Of a DNA stretch of 64,000 nt, positions 11,400 through 22,840 are shown piece by piece. The position numbers were made by a program, and so were the translations under genes. The notes beneath the pieces are model-generated. The model ran no database searches, was not told the DNA's origin, and worked only from the letters and a program-made list of their open reading frames with translations. How positions within the stretch are numbered: position 1 is the stretch's first letter; the number at the start of each line of letters is the position of its first letter. Origin of the DNA: Saccharina japonica (taxonomy: Eukaryota; Sar; Phaeophyceae; Laminariales; Laminariaceae); contig MEHQ01004134.1 in assembly GCA_008828725.1 (NCBI GenBank), positions 649,798 through 713,797 of the forward strand, written 5' to 3'.

Positions 11400-11760
11400 T
11401 TATTGCAGGGTTGTTCGCGGGTCATGACCCGACCCGCGGGTTGGGTGGAGAAGTGCTCAAAATCTCACGGGTCGGGTCGAGTCAGACCAAGAGGTTTTCA
11501 AATTTGGCGGGTCGGGTCTGGTCGGGTCAAGAGTTTTCGAATACAAACGGATCAAGTCGGGTCGGGCCAAAAGGTTTTCAAATCTCAAGAGTCGGGTCGG
11601 GTCGGGTCCGGTCAAGAGGTTACGCAAAACTCACGGGTCGGGTCAGGTGACGACCCGCGAGAAACGGGTCACTCGCGGGTCGGGCCAGAATGACTTACGA
11701 GTTGTTTTCTGCTGACCCTCGGGTCGGACCCGCGCATCCGGCCCGCGGATCCGATACTTA
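11400..11760. repeat. GGGTCGGGT minisatellite
   Basis: Degenerate tandem units of roughly 55-60 bases, each with CGGGTCGGGTC followed by AAGAGGTTTTCAAAT. The right edge inverts to GACCCGCG-type words. It is open in several frames, but the peptides are repeat-encoded and not taken as genes. Confidence 0.7.
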
Positions 11761-13358
11761 AAAAACTTCCCGCTTTCTGCCCAAAGGCTTCCCTTGCACG
11801 AACAATGAACACTCCTTTGGTGTCAATCCTTTTTTATTCAATGCTGCTCGGTAGTGCTGTGATGGTGGTGGTGATGGCGTCCAAACGAATCTTTATTAGT
11901 TTGATTCTGTTATATATATTTTCATATAGTTTTTTCGACACCGGCCGCTCCCGAGCGCCACCCGATCCCCCGCATACACACGCCCGGGCCACGCCCGCCC
12001 CACGCATCAGCCCTCGGTGACCCCGGCGAAAGAACGGGCGCCGCCGACCAACTCCGCGAGCGGGGGGCGTCAAACGTTTTGGCCCCCCGGAGTTGGAAAA
12101 TAGTCCATGTGTTTGCTTGAGGCTCAGCGGTAGAGCGCTCGGATGCAGAGCAGGGCGTATAATAGGCAGTGAAATGTCAATGTTGCGCTGGTGAATTTTT
12201 TTTTGTCGTGAATCCCGTCTTTTTCACCACGTACCAAAGGCATAGTGCAGCTTCCCGCTCCAAGCTTTTCCCGTGCCGCACATTTTTTTCACCGTAGGCG
12301 AAAAAAAAATGTGTGGGTTCTTTTTCGCCGCAGGCGAAAAAAACAATGGTGTGCTTTTCGCTGCAGGTATAATACGTCGTAGGTGATTTTGTTTTTGATA
12401 TTTGTTTTGTGTTGATTTCGTCTTAGATGCTTCATTTGGGGCTGGTTTCCTCTTTTGGCATAGACTACTTTACTTCCTTTGATAATTCAATTGAAACTGT
12501 TGCCGTTTTCCTTTGCCTGAGGAAGAAACAGGCCTCAAACAGCCCGAAAAGGGAGAGGAATTTCCCAGCTGGTGCAAAATGAAGCATATGAATAATCGCT
12601 GGCAACCCCGGGATCGTAACGCACCGCGCATAGCGGAAACCCTGCGTCCTCCGAGAAGCGGCTACTATTTTCGACGATGCCTCCGGGAGGCGCAAATAAG
12701 TAACCAATACAGGAATGAGATATGTGGTTTTGGCTGCGGTGGTAGCGTGGTAGGCTACAGGTTTAGGGATTGGTTTAGGGTAAAAAGGCGAGGCTTGGCC
12801 CGAGTCATTAGTTTTGAATGCAGGACGATCCTTGAACAGAGTTTATCCGCGAACTGAAATTGGATACGAGTAATGACTATGCTCTTCTTCTATCACAACG
12901 ACTCACGCAGGTTAGTGGCAACGAGGACCTGTTACATATGCAAACCGGGTCGGGGACACTGTGGCCTGTGGCCCCTATGCAAGCACCTTGATCGTTATTC
13001 TGCCCTTGTTTCTTAGCAAAATACGTAACATTCAAAGGCAGCCGGCACCACGTATACAAGAGAGGATAAACCGAGCGGGTTAGACGCTACATTTTGAGTT
13101 TATTGACGCATATATTATGGTAATGACGGCTGGCTGCCCTGCACGAGTAGCGTGGAAACACAAGCAGGTCGATTCAACTGCCGTTGACTGCTGTGGCATC
13201 GTGAAGGTTGGAGGGCCTGGCGTGTTGTGCATGAGCTTGCATCGCTCAGCCCCGCTGCTTAGGGCATGGTGCCGACCGCTGTGAGAGAGGGATTGCCGCG
13301 CCAATTGTTTATAATCGGGGCCTCCTCACTGTTGCGGAGGCGTTGCACACCCGAGTTG
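11761..13358. other. No supported gene
   Basis: Spacer with a GCC-rich patch (11940-12085) and a GGCGAAAAAAA-type repeat (12270-12360). Short open frames on both strands lack paired splice sites. Confidence 0.35.
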
Positions 13359-13985
13359 ACGCATTCAGAACTAAAAAAAAAATCCCACACTAATTCCAAG
13401 TAGTTTGTCCCCAAATATGTGGGACCCGTTCTTAAGGGGTCAAGAGCAAACGGACGACAAAAAATCAAAATCGCTCTTATCTGTACAATTTCCGTGCCAA
13501 GCCCAAAAAAAACGTTATTAACTCCGTATTATCTTAGGTCGGGAGCTCTTAAGTCGGGTTCCCCACTGTACACGTAATATTTACACTTGCCCCAAGATCG
13601 GTATACTATACCAGGTACAGTATTATCTCTTGTTGTTTGTCGATTTATTCATGACTTTGTGGCCTTTTTTCGCTTCATTTTTGGGGAGCGAATTCCCAAT
13701 TGCCTTTCGTGCGTTGTACGAGACAAGATAAGTCGCTTGGTGAGTATATCATACTTCCTCCAAGATCGGTATGTTATACATTCATGGCTTGGGCTTTCAT
13801 CAGTTTTCGAGCTTAACCCATTCAGAACTGAAAAAAATGCCCCACACTAATTCCTAGTTGTTTGTCCCCAAGTTCGTGGGACCAGTTCTTAACCCTTTTA
13901 ATACTGCACTGTACAGAAACCAATATTTCAGTCTAATTCCAAGTGTTTTGTCCCCACATCGGGACTGCAGTTCCTAGAGGGTTAA
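13359..13985. mobile_element. Cluster of three TTAA-type MITE copies
   Basis: Copies lie at about 13359-13443, 13813-13892 and 13889-13985. Each has TTNACCC..TTCAGAAC-like inverted ends and a shared core CTAATTCCAAGTNNTTTGTCCCC. The last two abut and share a TTAA; the third has TIRs TTAACCCTTTTAATACTGCA and TTAACCCTCTAGGAACTGCA. TTAA ends suggest piggyBac-type mobilisation. A fourth copy is at 58528-58613. Confidence 0.6.
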
Positions 13986-14420
13986 GGGCTTAACATAGTG
14001 TCTGTTTTGGATCGTATGAGGAGGAGCGATTGGCTCACGTACTATTAATAAATGTTGACGGAGTGTTCTGTATATTTTTTGCCGATTTTGTTCAGAGCAT
14101 TTCCTTCTTTGTGTAAATAAATGGAGGACGGCTGGGACGGGCTTAGTTACCTGCCGTGCTTGGTACGGAACAAGAGAAGTCGCTTGGGTATGTAATACTT
14201 GCCCCAATATTGGTATATTATGTTGGAAATAATATGATAAGAATATATTTGTTGTTTGTCGATTTGATTCATGGCTCGGGTGTTGTTTCGCTTCGTTGTT
14301 AGAATTTTTAGTCCCCCTTGCCCTTCATGCGCTATACGGGACAAGAGAAATAGGGTATATCATGCTTTCCCCAAGATCGGTATCTATTACTTTGTGTAGT
14401 TTGATGCCTAAAGAACAATA
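13560..14420. repeat. Degenerate long tandem repeat
   Basis: The phrase CCCCAAGATCGGTAT recurs with variation near 13592, 13758, 14202 and 14367. It follows a GGGACAAGAGAAGTCGCTTGG-like phrase in three cases and is linked to TTGTTTGTCGATTTATTCATG near 13630 and 14250. No coding frame is kept. Confidence 0.5.
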
Positions 14421-15254
14421 CTGTAATCAAGTGATCGTTCATACCCAATACCAATACATCCTAACAGGTATACAGCAAGTTAATATTGGAGCAAATGCTA
14501 AAAACAAACTGTTTTTTTCTGCCACACACATTCAAAACGGACGCTTCTCCGGCACCGCCTTTTTACGTCGCAGGTTGGCATACTGTACCGTATAGTACAA
14601 CTCGTACTTGCACCGTGCTTGACGTTGTGTCTCAAGCGATTCGCATCTACTCTACAGTACGCGACAGCTGATAATAATCTCCTATTTTTGGCCAGACTGG
14701 AATTCTTATGTAAGACTGGGTTGGTTGTGTTCCACACTATCTTCAGTACAAATAGGTCGCATTCTTGTTCCCCCCCCCAAATCTCAGTCTCATATTATTA
14801 AATATCAGATTATTAACATCTGTCGCGAACTGTATTGCAGCAGTGCAGTTGCTACATGTAAAGTTTGCTGATATTGTATCGTTCATCCTCGCTCTGAGAT
14901 ACTTGTATCACATGAGACGTCTCTGGTAGCTACCTCGTATGCACATTCAGCATGACCAAGCTTCGAAAACTCCGGACATCTTTGAACACGCGAGCTGAGG
15001 AGGATAGGTATGCTAGTTAGGGGCCTACAGAGACCCCGTTCGTTTCAAAATCAGTGGTGCTTTCGTCGCGCACGGTGACAGAAGGAGAGGTATCCGCAAC
15101 ACAGAACCTCGAAAAGCTGCGAGTATACAAAGTACCTGGACTATTTTTTCTCGAAAATACTTCCAGGTACTGGCACATCTGTGAAACATGAAAAAATGTA
15201 AACGCCAGTCACATGCTCCCAGAACCAAGGAGCAATGGCGGCCAAGTCTTTAAA
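14421..15254. other. No supported gene
   Basis: AT-rich spacer. No exon with convincing acceptor and donor was seen on either strand. Confidence 0.3.
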
Positions 15255-15330
15255 ATGATGCACAGATGCTACTATTAATAGTATAAAATGATGCACAGAT
15301 GCTACTATTAATAGTGTACTTCACACTCCG
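15255..15330. repeat. Tandem duplication containing CTACTATTAATAGTA palindromes
   Basis: AAATGATGCACAGATGCTAC followed by TATTAATAGT occurs twice back to back. Confidence 0.7.
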
Positions 15331-15636
15331 AGTATACTCGGAGTATCCAGTACATTTCGTGCTCCGAGTACTGACAGTATTACAATACTGGCGGCCTACA
15401 TACAGCGAGTACAGGGAGTACAAGCAGTACTGAAGGCCCAAATACTGCGAGAGCGAGGGAATTAATGGGTAAAAGCAAGTGAAATGCCAACGTAGAGTAC
15501 GATACCAAATGTGTGACTCTCGAGTCGATACTGACAAGCGGAATTGGTGGGGTACAACCTTCGGGGCGTTCAGATTGAACCAGCTCAACTTCTGCGGCCA
15601 CCAACAAAAAAAGCAAGCAAAAGGTGCCAGACCCAC

Positions 15637-15807
15637 CTCTGTGATTTCCTCCGCTTGTCGCTGATTGTCCTGCCTCATGTCCGCCTCAGTGGTATCGGCC
15701 CCCTCGAGATCTCTCTGGAGGCCCTTCACGAGCAGGCACGCTTCGCTACGCTCGCGTTCGAGGCAACCGCAGGCGGCCTCTAAGCCCCTGATCTTCTCCA
15801 GCAGATC
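15637..15807 (-). CDS. Coiled-coil gene, exon 4
   Basis: Acceptor CGTCCGTAACACCGCAG and donor GAG|GTGGGT bound 57 codons, phase 0 at both ends. The peptide begins DLLEKIRGLEAACGCLERER and ends RQAEEITE, with repeated Leu/Ile spacing and Glu/Arg/Gln richness typical of a coiled coil. It joins in phase with the 17392-17463 exon upstream. The next exon downstream is uncertain; the 7705-7807 version would fit in phase. Confidence 0.72.
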
Positions 15808-16502
15808 CTGCGGTGTTACGGACGACGTATGAATTAGGTGACGATGGTGTGTGTTTTCGAGTGCGCGGGGAGTCTTACCTCGGGGATAAGCTTTATTTTT
15901 ACCCATCCGCCAGAGGATTAAAAAAAAAAAAAAAACTATCAACAGATATATTATACCGCTTTTCGGTACGAATCCTTTTTTTTTCGTTCTCTCTTTTGGC
16001 TCGTTTTTTTATTTTTATCTTCATTTCTCTCCTTATTTTCTCTTTCTCTCGTTCTCTCTTTTTCATGTGTAGGTATTTCGCTTCGCTTTCACTTATTTTG
16101 CGTTTTTTTTCTTGTACGCGTGCGTACGTAAGAGCTCTTTCTTCTGGCGATTTGTAATTTTGATGTGACCTTACTAGATTTGATTTGGTGTGTTATATAG
16201 CGTTTCATTTCAGGTCATTGTTCGTTTCGTTCTTCCTCGTATGCACCCCCCCTTGGATTAGCTTGCAACTCGTACAAGGTATGCATCTGGTGCATACGTA
16301 CGCTGGTTTGACTTGTTTTGAGGTGTACGATGTGTTTCGGTTATGGTGTGTATCTGACTGATTTTAGTATTCTTTGAAATTACTACATTTTTTTCCCTGG
16401 GGTATTCTTCTGCTCCGGTTTTCGGAGCCTATCCTGTGACTACAGACACACGGTTTTGGACATGAGTTAATGTCAGAAAAACAAACAACAACCGGTACTA
16501 CC

Positions 16503-16800
16503 GCCCCCCGATACATAGTGTGCCCATCGCCGTTTCTGGAAGCGGCCACACCAGAAAAAAAACATGATATTTCGAAGCTGTCATCCGATGCAAGAAAGCT
16601 CGACTCAAAAACAGTTCTTAGTAGGATGTAGCTCACCCTTCATGCGACTCGCCCAACACCTCACGGCACTTCGCGCTTGGTGCAAGCAATAACTGCCTGG
16701 TCGGTTAAACTCCGACGTGCTCCATCCCGCCATTGTAGGGATGCGAGGGTGAGGGTCTATGGTCATACGACTACGGCCATGCGTGACATGAGTACACCCA
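16503..16800 (+). repeat. R1 dispersed repeat, copy c
   Basis: Matches about 225-505 of copy a, including CATGCGACTCGCCCAA and GGTCTATGGTCATACGAC, and ends ATGAGTACACCC without a long C-run. Confidence 0.65.
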
Positions 16801-17022
16801 ATACCATGCCCGTCGTAATCTTGCGTGATAACATACGAGGTATTTTGATAATATGCCCTATATAGTGGAGTCGGGTAGCCTTTGGTGTAGAGCCAAATGC
16901 CTGCTGTACCCGCTTTACCCTGGCTTCTTCCAGGGTAGAACGACATGGACGTACCGACGGGTATACATGTATCACCCACATCATAGCCCGCCTACGAGGT
17001 GTACCATACCCGTCTCCATACT

Positions 17023-17140
17023 GTTACGGGGGACTATAGTAAACACTAGTAAATAGGATCAAATATTATTATTAAAAATACGGAAATATATAGGTTTTTT
17101 GTGTATACGTAGGTCTTATTTACTATGGTCCCTCGTGTAA
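17023..17140. mobile_element. TTACGG-ended MITE, copy 1
   Basis: Inverted ends GTTACGGGGGACTATAGTAA and its complement (TTTACTATGGTCCCTCGTGTAA). Related copies lie at 35830, 60908 and 62671. The interior carries AATAGGANC and AGGTTTTT-type words shared by all. Confidence 0.65.
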
Positions 17141-17391
17141 TATATACGGAACATTGTGTTTCGACCCGTTTCCATGTTACGAAAATACCTGGTACCTGCT
17201 ATAATATTTTGGGAAATGTTCACGGGTAGAAGGTACTCTTAGTATTGACCCCGATACCATATATACCCGTGAAATTACTGTACCCACCGCACTGAACCCA
17301 CCCTCGGAAAAAAAAGCTACCCGGATCGAACTCCCGCTCAACGAACCAATCAAGCAAGAGGGCAACGCCTTCGGTGCAGTACGTAGCTCAC

Positions 17392-17463
17392 CTGCACGTA
17401 GTCGAGAAGAGCTTCCTTTTCGGCCGCGAGATCCCCAGCGTTCTTCGCGTCCCCCTCTCGCCC
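17392..17463 (-). CDS. Coiled-coil gene, exon 3 (72 nt)
   Basis: Donor GTGCAG|GTGAGC is strong. The acceptor chosen, TTCTTCCCTCTGAAATCTCGAAAG, is the one that keeps phase 0 with the exon at 18962. The peptide GREGDAKNAGDLAAEKEALL is helical and charged. The frame stays open further upstream, so the start could be as far as the CAG before 17506, but that would break phase. Confidence 0.6.
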
Positions 17464-18776
17464 CTTTCGAGATTTCAGAGGGAAGAAATCACGATTTTCA
17501 GCACCGGTAACTGCTTGGCTGGGGGGTAGTGAAAATCGCGGCCGACCTACAGTGCAGGGAGGTGCGCGACAGGGGCATAGCATGCTCCTACGGCCCGTTT
17601 TGATGCGCGCTCATGCTATTTTTTTTAAATCATTTGTTGGGTGTTATCTCTGGGGATCGGACTTTTTTTTTCACACCCCCTCTTCTTAAAACGTGTTAGC
17701 GAGATACCTGGTGGGTTTTAAGAACAGGCTTATTTTCACCAGATCTCCGCTATTTTCGATCTGGGGTTTAGAAAGGGCTTGCTCTTGGTTATTTGACAAG
17801 AAAATAGAGGTTTCGGGTTTCGTTAAGTAAAACAACGCGCGTCAAGGTGTAATCAGGCTCAATACGAAGTCTTGCAGTCCGTGCGATGCACGGGGGGTTC
17901 TCCCCACCCGCTTAAGTAGTGATTCAGAGTCGTGTGGTTCGAGTTCGATGCTCCCGACTAAACGAAAAACACGATTATGATAATCACAAAACACAAGCCT
18001 GTTGAAAAATGATCCGAGGCCGGGGATGGCTTGCCCACAAGCCACAACAGCGCCTAATGTTCGAATCGCTGTTTTGGTGTACGTACGTTTTGGGTTTTAC
18101 ATTACCAGAAAGTTGAAATCAGCACCTACAAATTCTCGTGACACCCAAGCACCGTTTAAGAAACCTGCATCTCCCTTTTTTAGATAAAACAGCTAGGGGG
18201 GTACGTCGGCTGGTGTGATGATGCAGTACATCAGTGTCGCATGCAGGCCGCACCTGGAACAAGTAGAGTGTATCTACATGTAAAAAAAAACGTGCCTTTC
18301 CTGTTCCACCGTTTGGTACGCGAGACTCTAACCAAAAGCTTCCTCTTTTGGAAACCCTCGACTCGAATATCAACTTAAAATATGAAACACGCCTCGGCAC
18401 TACAAAAATCCCCTGCTCCGACCCGCAGCCTAAAGTGGCGGGCGCATGGCCGATGGAGTGTGGTGGCGCAGTAACCCGGGAAGTTATCACGCACATCAGT
18501 AGAGGATGCAGACGGCAGAGCGACGAGCAACCCCTCACCAGGCAAATACAACACGAGCGCAAACGAGTAACTAAATAGTAAGGATCACCGACGTTACGTG
18601 CACCGCCTCGTCAAAAATCGTCCCACCATACGTAGCAACGTGAAAGCCAACCACTCCCCCCCCCCCTCCCCCGATAGGATTAGCAAAAAGTTTCTTTGTA
18701 ATGTATGGAAACAGCATAATCAGCGCCCAACTGTTGGAGGTGTCTCTATTAGGAGTAGGAACGGTGCTCCGTCTCG

Positions 18777-18955
18777 AAAGGGATGCGTGGTCAATGGTAA
18801 AATGACTAAGGCAAGCAACACATGAGTACGCCCCCCCCATGCTCTGCTGTTGGTGAAAACCCAACGTGCTCCGTCCCGGCATTCGTAGGATGGAGGGTCT
18901 ATGGTCATACGACTACGGCCGTGCACGACATGAGTACACCCCCCCCCCCCCCGAT
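18777..18955 (+). repeat. Two R1-related repeat ends, each finishing in poly-C
   Basis: 18777-18836 is a variant end (GTCTCGAAAGGGATGCGTGG to GAGTACG plus C-run) also found at 54998-55056. 18846-18955 is the R1 3' end (GGTCTATGGTCATACGACTA to GAGTACA plus C-run). The second abuts the donor of the coiled-coil exon at 18962, so that intron begins with a G-run on its sense strand. Confidence 0.6.
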
Positions 18956-18961
18956 CCTCAC

Positions 18962-19274
18962 CTCTACGGCAGCCTGAAGCTTGTCGTTCTCGGCTCTGGC
19001 CGCAGCAAACGCCCCTCGCTGATCTTCCAACTGTTTCTCCAGGCGCGAGACATCCTGCTCGAGGTGGTGGTGACCCCGACTGCCTCCTTCTGCGGCATGC
19101 GCATCTCCTTCCACGGGGCAGCAGCAGGCGTTTCGACTGCCACAGGCGTAGCTACCGGCCCGGCTGTCGTCACCGTTGCTGCTGCTGCTGCTACTTCTTG
19201 CCTTGCGGCGGAGAGTGCTTGCTTCCAACTGGAACTTACGGGCTCGTTCAACTGCGGCTTTCGCTTCGGCATCC
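18962..19274 (-). CDS. Coiled-coil gene, exon 2
   Basis: Acceptor CAACACCATTTTCCAG enters with one base completing the AG left by the 20867 donor, giving Arg. Donor GTAGAG|GTGAGG leaves phase 0. The peptide starts DAEAKAAVERARKFQLEAST, passes through a Ser run and a Cys-containing linker, then HHLEQDVSRLEKQLEDQRG and NDKLQAAVE: two coiled-coil segments around a flexible linker. Phase agreement with both neighbours makes this one of the surer exons. Confidence 0.75.
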
Positions 19275-20813
19275 CTGGAAAATGGTGTTGGGAAACACAT
19301 TGCAGAACCATACTCTCACGTAAGGAGTTGACAAAATGTGGCATGAATGCAGACGCAGAAGGGGGGAACCGTTGCGTGGAACTCTGCAGCAGCCTTCAGG
19401 AGAAGCGCGGGGACGCAGAGAGCAGACCGGAGTCTAAGCCAGTCGGGCAAGAGGGAACATGTCACCGGCAGATAATCGCTGGCATAGTGGATATTTGCTG
19501 ATATTGTGGACAAGGAATCTTCTGCCGGGTGCACGGAATAACCACCCCCAACTACCCGCTGTAGATAGCGCAGAAAATCGAACCAAAAATAAATGCACAA
19601 CCTTCCCCTTCGACTCTGAAAAGCGAGATGCACACAGCAAACAGGCCAGCAGCAGCACCAATCAGGGTTTTCGAACCGAAGCCGGTGCAGAGTACCATTT
19701 TAGGTGATACCTTGTACTTGATTTATCATTTTTCTCCATAGTTCCGAAAAGGGGCGAGATCATCTTTCTTCGCGATCAAGGGCGACACAAGCAGAGCATT
19801 CTATCATACATATTTGAATTCAACGGCAATGGAAACATGAAAGCTGGCTCTGAGTTCCCCCCTGCAAACGCGCACCATTTTTTTCTGGCGGGAAATAGTC
19901 TGGCCGCACGCCAAGCCCACAGCTACATGTATGAAAACGACGAAATCAAGGGCGCGTGCGCATGTATCCGATTTTAATTCAGGGACCGAAAAAGGAAGAA
20001 AAAAGTTAAGGTTTTCGGCAGTAAACATGTATCGTCGTCGCTTTAACTCGTACCAGGCACGTACGATGTATGTATATCACTTTCTTCTGGCGGGAAAGTG
20101 CTGGGCAGCACGCCGAGACGCCGAGCCCTACTTCGTACGACGAACCTGGAGCGCGCGCGCATATCTTGCATTCGATTTGAATCCAGAGGCCGAAAAAGGG
20201 GGGGGGAAAAACTGGTTCAGGATTTCCGCGGGAAATCTTCATCTTCAACGACGATAATTGCTTGGGCAGCACGTCCACCACAAGCAACGGGCGACGCCGT
20301 GCCACGCCGGACGTGTCGATCAGGTCGATCTATTGACTGGTGACCTTTGCCTGTGTCTTGCGGAGTCCGCGTCCACCCAGCCCTCGTACGCACCAGGTTA
20401 CAGCAAGTAGTATAATACGAGTGCAAGGAATTTGAATACGATGCAAGCAAGGCGGCAACTCTGGTGCGTCTGTCTCCTTTTTCGAGAGGGCGCGCCGGGC
20501 AGGCACTTCGCAGTCACCGGCATATATAGCTCTGCGGACGCGCTCGAGACCTGAGAGCTACGTATGTGTGTGTACCCTTGGTACTACTGCTGAACTGCTG
20601 TTGTATGATGCGTATGGCACGACGGCGGCACTCGCGAGCGCGCAAACCGGGCTGCGGAGGGTCTCTCGTACTGCTGGTCGTTTGTTGGTCTTGATGCCGC
20701 ATTTTTTCAAGACACAGCGACCGGTGACCGGTGTACCCAATACCGCTGTCATTATGCATGCTGCGCGAGCCGCATCAACCGCCGCCCTATCGCTTCGGAA
20801 AAGTCTAACTTGA

Positions 20814-20817
<4 letters not shown>

Positions 20818-20849
<32 letters not shown>
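20818..20849 (+). repeat. 32-base poly-C tract
   Basis: Uninterrupted C-run about 18 bases inside the intron that follows the 20867 donor, so a long G-run on the sense strand of that gene. Confidence 0.9.
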
Positions 20850-20850
<1 letters not shown>

Positions 20851-20866
20851 CTCTTCTAACTCATAC

Positions 20867-21258
20867 CTGGTGGCCAAAGCTTCTTTGAGCTGCCGTATCA
20901 GCCGCGCCGCGTCTCTCAACCTTGTCTGGGCGGCCTGGTATCCTTGTCGCAGGCGGTCCTCGTCATCTCCCGCCCCGCGCGGTCCACGCTCGTCAGGATC
21001 GCGGTGCCCAGCGCCAGCAACCGGCAATGTTTGCTGCTGTATCGGCACACCAACGCCATCGCAGTTGAGGTTCTCGGGGGCTACCGGCAGCGAGTGCGCC
21101 GGATCTAGCTGCAACAAGCGGGTCTCGACGAGTCTCGAATAGGCTCCCTGCTGTTGTAGTCTTTCGGTGAGCTCTGCCAGCTGACCCGCCTGCGACCGTA
21201 TCTTTCTCGATAATCGGCCACACAGATCGCCCCCTCCTCGATCTTCCTGCACCGCTCG
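20867..21258 (-). CDS. Coiled-coil gene, first recognised exon
   Basis: Donor GCCACCAG|GTATGA is strong and leaves two bases of a split codon. The favoured acceptor is CTGTTGCCTCTCGGATCAG at 21259. The peptide contains GQLAELTERLQQQGAYSRL and later RLRDAARLIRQLKEALATR, clear coiled coil. Upstream of about 21190 another frame also reads like protein (RISERCRKIEEGAICVADYR), with the switch next to a GGGGG run. Either the exon starts further upstream and a one-base indel is present, or the other frame is chance. The true 5' end and start codon are unresolved. Confidence 0.65.
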
Positions 21259-21807
21259 CTGATCCGAGAGGCAACAGGGATTTCTCCCAGGCCCTCTGGT
21301 CCCGTCTCCTGCAACCCCACGGATGCCCATTGCGCTATGACACCCTTCTCGCAGCAAGGAGATCGTGAATTTTTGAAACATGGAAAAAAATGAAAATGTT
21401 TGTCAATGTGCGGTTTCCACTCAACTTCATGTGCATTATTCCATAGGGGCTTGTTCGAGCCTACTTCGTGGGACCAGCAGCAAAAGCAGCCTGAACAGTG
21501 GAGCGCCTGGAGCACCCTTGGAACGGGAGCATACACGAAGAGATGGCAGACAGTGGTGAGCCAGATCTCTCGTTGGTATGTGTCTGTCTAGAACGTGCGT
21601 AATTCGTGCTCGAAAGACGCAAACGACTGCTGTGCAGAGTGTTGAAATGTTGGTATCACAATGTTACGTACCCGAGTCTACTGCTGTACCCCCCCCCCTT
21701 AGAGCCTGTGAGTAAAACAAAGAACATAAACACCAACGGGCAGAACCTTGCATTTTTATCTCATTTCATGATCCAACCCAGGGTGCCGGTCGCCAACGTT
21801 GACCCCT
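21259..21807. promoter_or_regulatory. Intergenic region between divergent genes
   Basis: About 550 bases separate the first recognised minus-strand coiled-coil exon from the plus-strand RING-H2 ATG. A bidirectional promoter is inferred from gene arrangement only; no TATA box or initiator was assigned. Part may be coding or 5' UTR of either gene. Confidence 0.3.
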
Positions 21808-22038
21808 ATGGAACCGAAGACGCCCCGAAGCGAGACGTACAGGGACACCTCCTCGGGAGGTGATGCCTCTCCGGCTGCTGCTGCGGCGGCGACTCTCGTC
21901 ACGTCTTCTAGAGAACCGCCCAGCAGGCAGCCTTCAGGCGGAATTTCCTCGTTGGACGTCAACTTGCGGTTCCAGACACCCGTCAGGAGAACGGCGACCG
22001 AAGCCAACGAGGCAACCGAAGCTGCTGATTGCTGCGGC

Positions 22039-22080
<42 letters not shown>

Positions 22081-22245
22081 GACGGAGCAATTAGGGAGAG
22101 CAGCGAGCGGGGGTGTGCTAGGAAGGGTGGCGATGAGGGATTCCGGACGCCGTCGCTGAAAGAGGCTTCCTGCGCGATCTGCCTGAGCCCTCTCGTCAAA
22201 TTGTCCGGCGAGAAGCGAGAAGTGTACACGGTTCAGCTCTGCAGG
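21808..22245 (+). CDS. RING-H2 finger protein, exon 1
   Basis: ATG at 21808 starts MEPKTPRSETYRDTSSGG; a TGA lies in frame just upstream (21769). The 146 codons are Ser/Ala-rich with an 11-Ser run encoded by (CAG)12 read as AGC. The end reads EASCAICLSPLVKLSGEK and stops after VQLCR: the CxxC pair (ligands 1 and 2) and ligand 3 of a RING-H2 zinc site. The donor AGG|GTGAGT is strong and leaves phase 0. An upstream noncoding exon cannot be excluded because AACCCAG precedes the frame. Confidence 0.85.
22044..22079 (+). repeat. (CAG)12 in exon 1
   Basis: Coding microsatellite read as AGC (Ser) in the RING-H2 exon. Confidence 0.9.
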
Positions 22246-22840
22246 GTGAGTGCCGTACGCATGGTATGATAGGCGGGTGCACTGTGTTTTACTGCTGCTC
22301 TGCTGTTTGTACATATTTGTATGGAATAGGACCTCAAATATGTATCTGTACCGCAGTGGTATGACATGATAAGTACAGTAATAATAGTTGCCTTCCTTTC
22401 TACTATTTGTACGTACTGCTGGAAGCGCTGGCGGTGCTTGCTCGTCCCCCCCCGCCCGCATCCGCTCAGCTAGGCTCAGCACGTACAGCAGTAATAGACC
22501 AAGGCCTTGCACCAACTCTCGCGTCGGCGACTCACCTTCACGAATACTGCTGTATATGAAGAGTGCCACAGGATATGCTCCCACATCTATAATACGACGG
22601 GGATACACTGGAGGTACTGCGAGTACTGGCAGCATTTAGGGCTCGATACTGCTGTGTGTACTCGCAGTATTTCGGGATCTGCATTGCTGTCGATGCTTGC
22701 TGCTTGCATATACCTGATGTGTACATACATATATACCAGGTACGTACTTTAGTTGTTCCGGTTTTCAATACTGCTACGGATACCGAGACCCACTAGAGGT
22801 CAAGCTAGAAGTTTGGGTATAACAAGGACGACAAACAATC

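Larger units (their letters stand above)
4786..21258 (-). other. Locus: multi-exon coiled-coil protein gene
   Basis: Exons in transcription order: 21258-20867, 19274-18962, 17463-17392, 15807-15637, then probably 7862(or 7807)-7705 and 4970-4786. The first four joins agree in phase without adjustment, and the last join also agrees. The product of roughly 420 residues would be an Ala/Glu/Arg/Leu-rich coiled-coil protein with a basic tail; no catalytic motif or named family is recognisable, so a structural or scaffolding role is only a guess. The gap from 15.6 to 7.7 kb contains a U2 gene on the same strand. If the two halves are separate genes, that intron does not exist. The 5' end faces the RING gene head to head. 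Confidence 0.55.

Noticed and set aside
11400-11693. Proteins encoded across the GGGTCGGGT array
   Set aside because: Repeat-encoded, open in several frames, with no splice sites.
15250-15640. Continuation of the coiled-coil exon frame below 15637
   Set aside because: It crosses a strong GTGGGT donor and then low-complexity tandem DNA.
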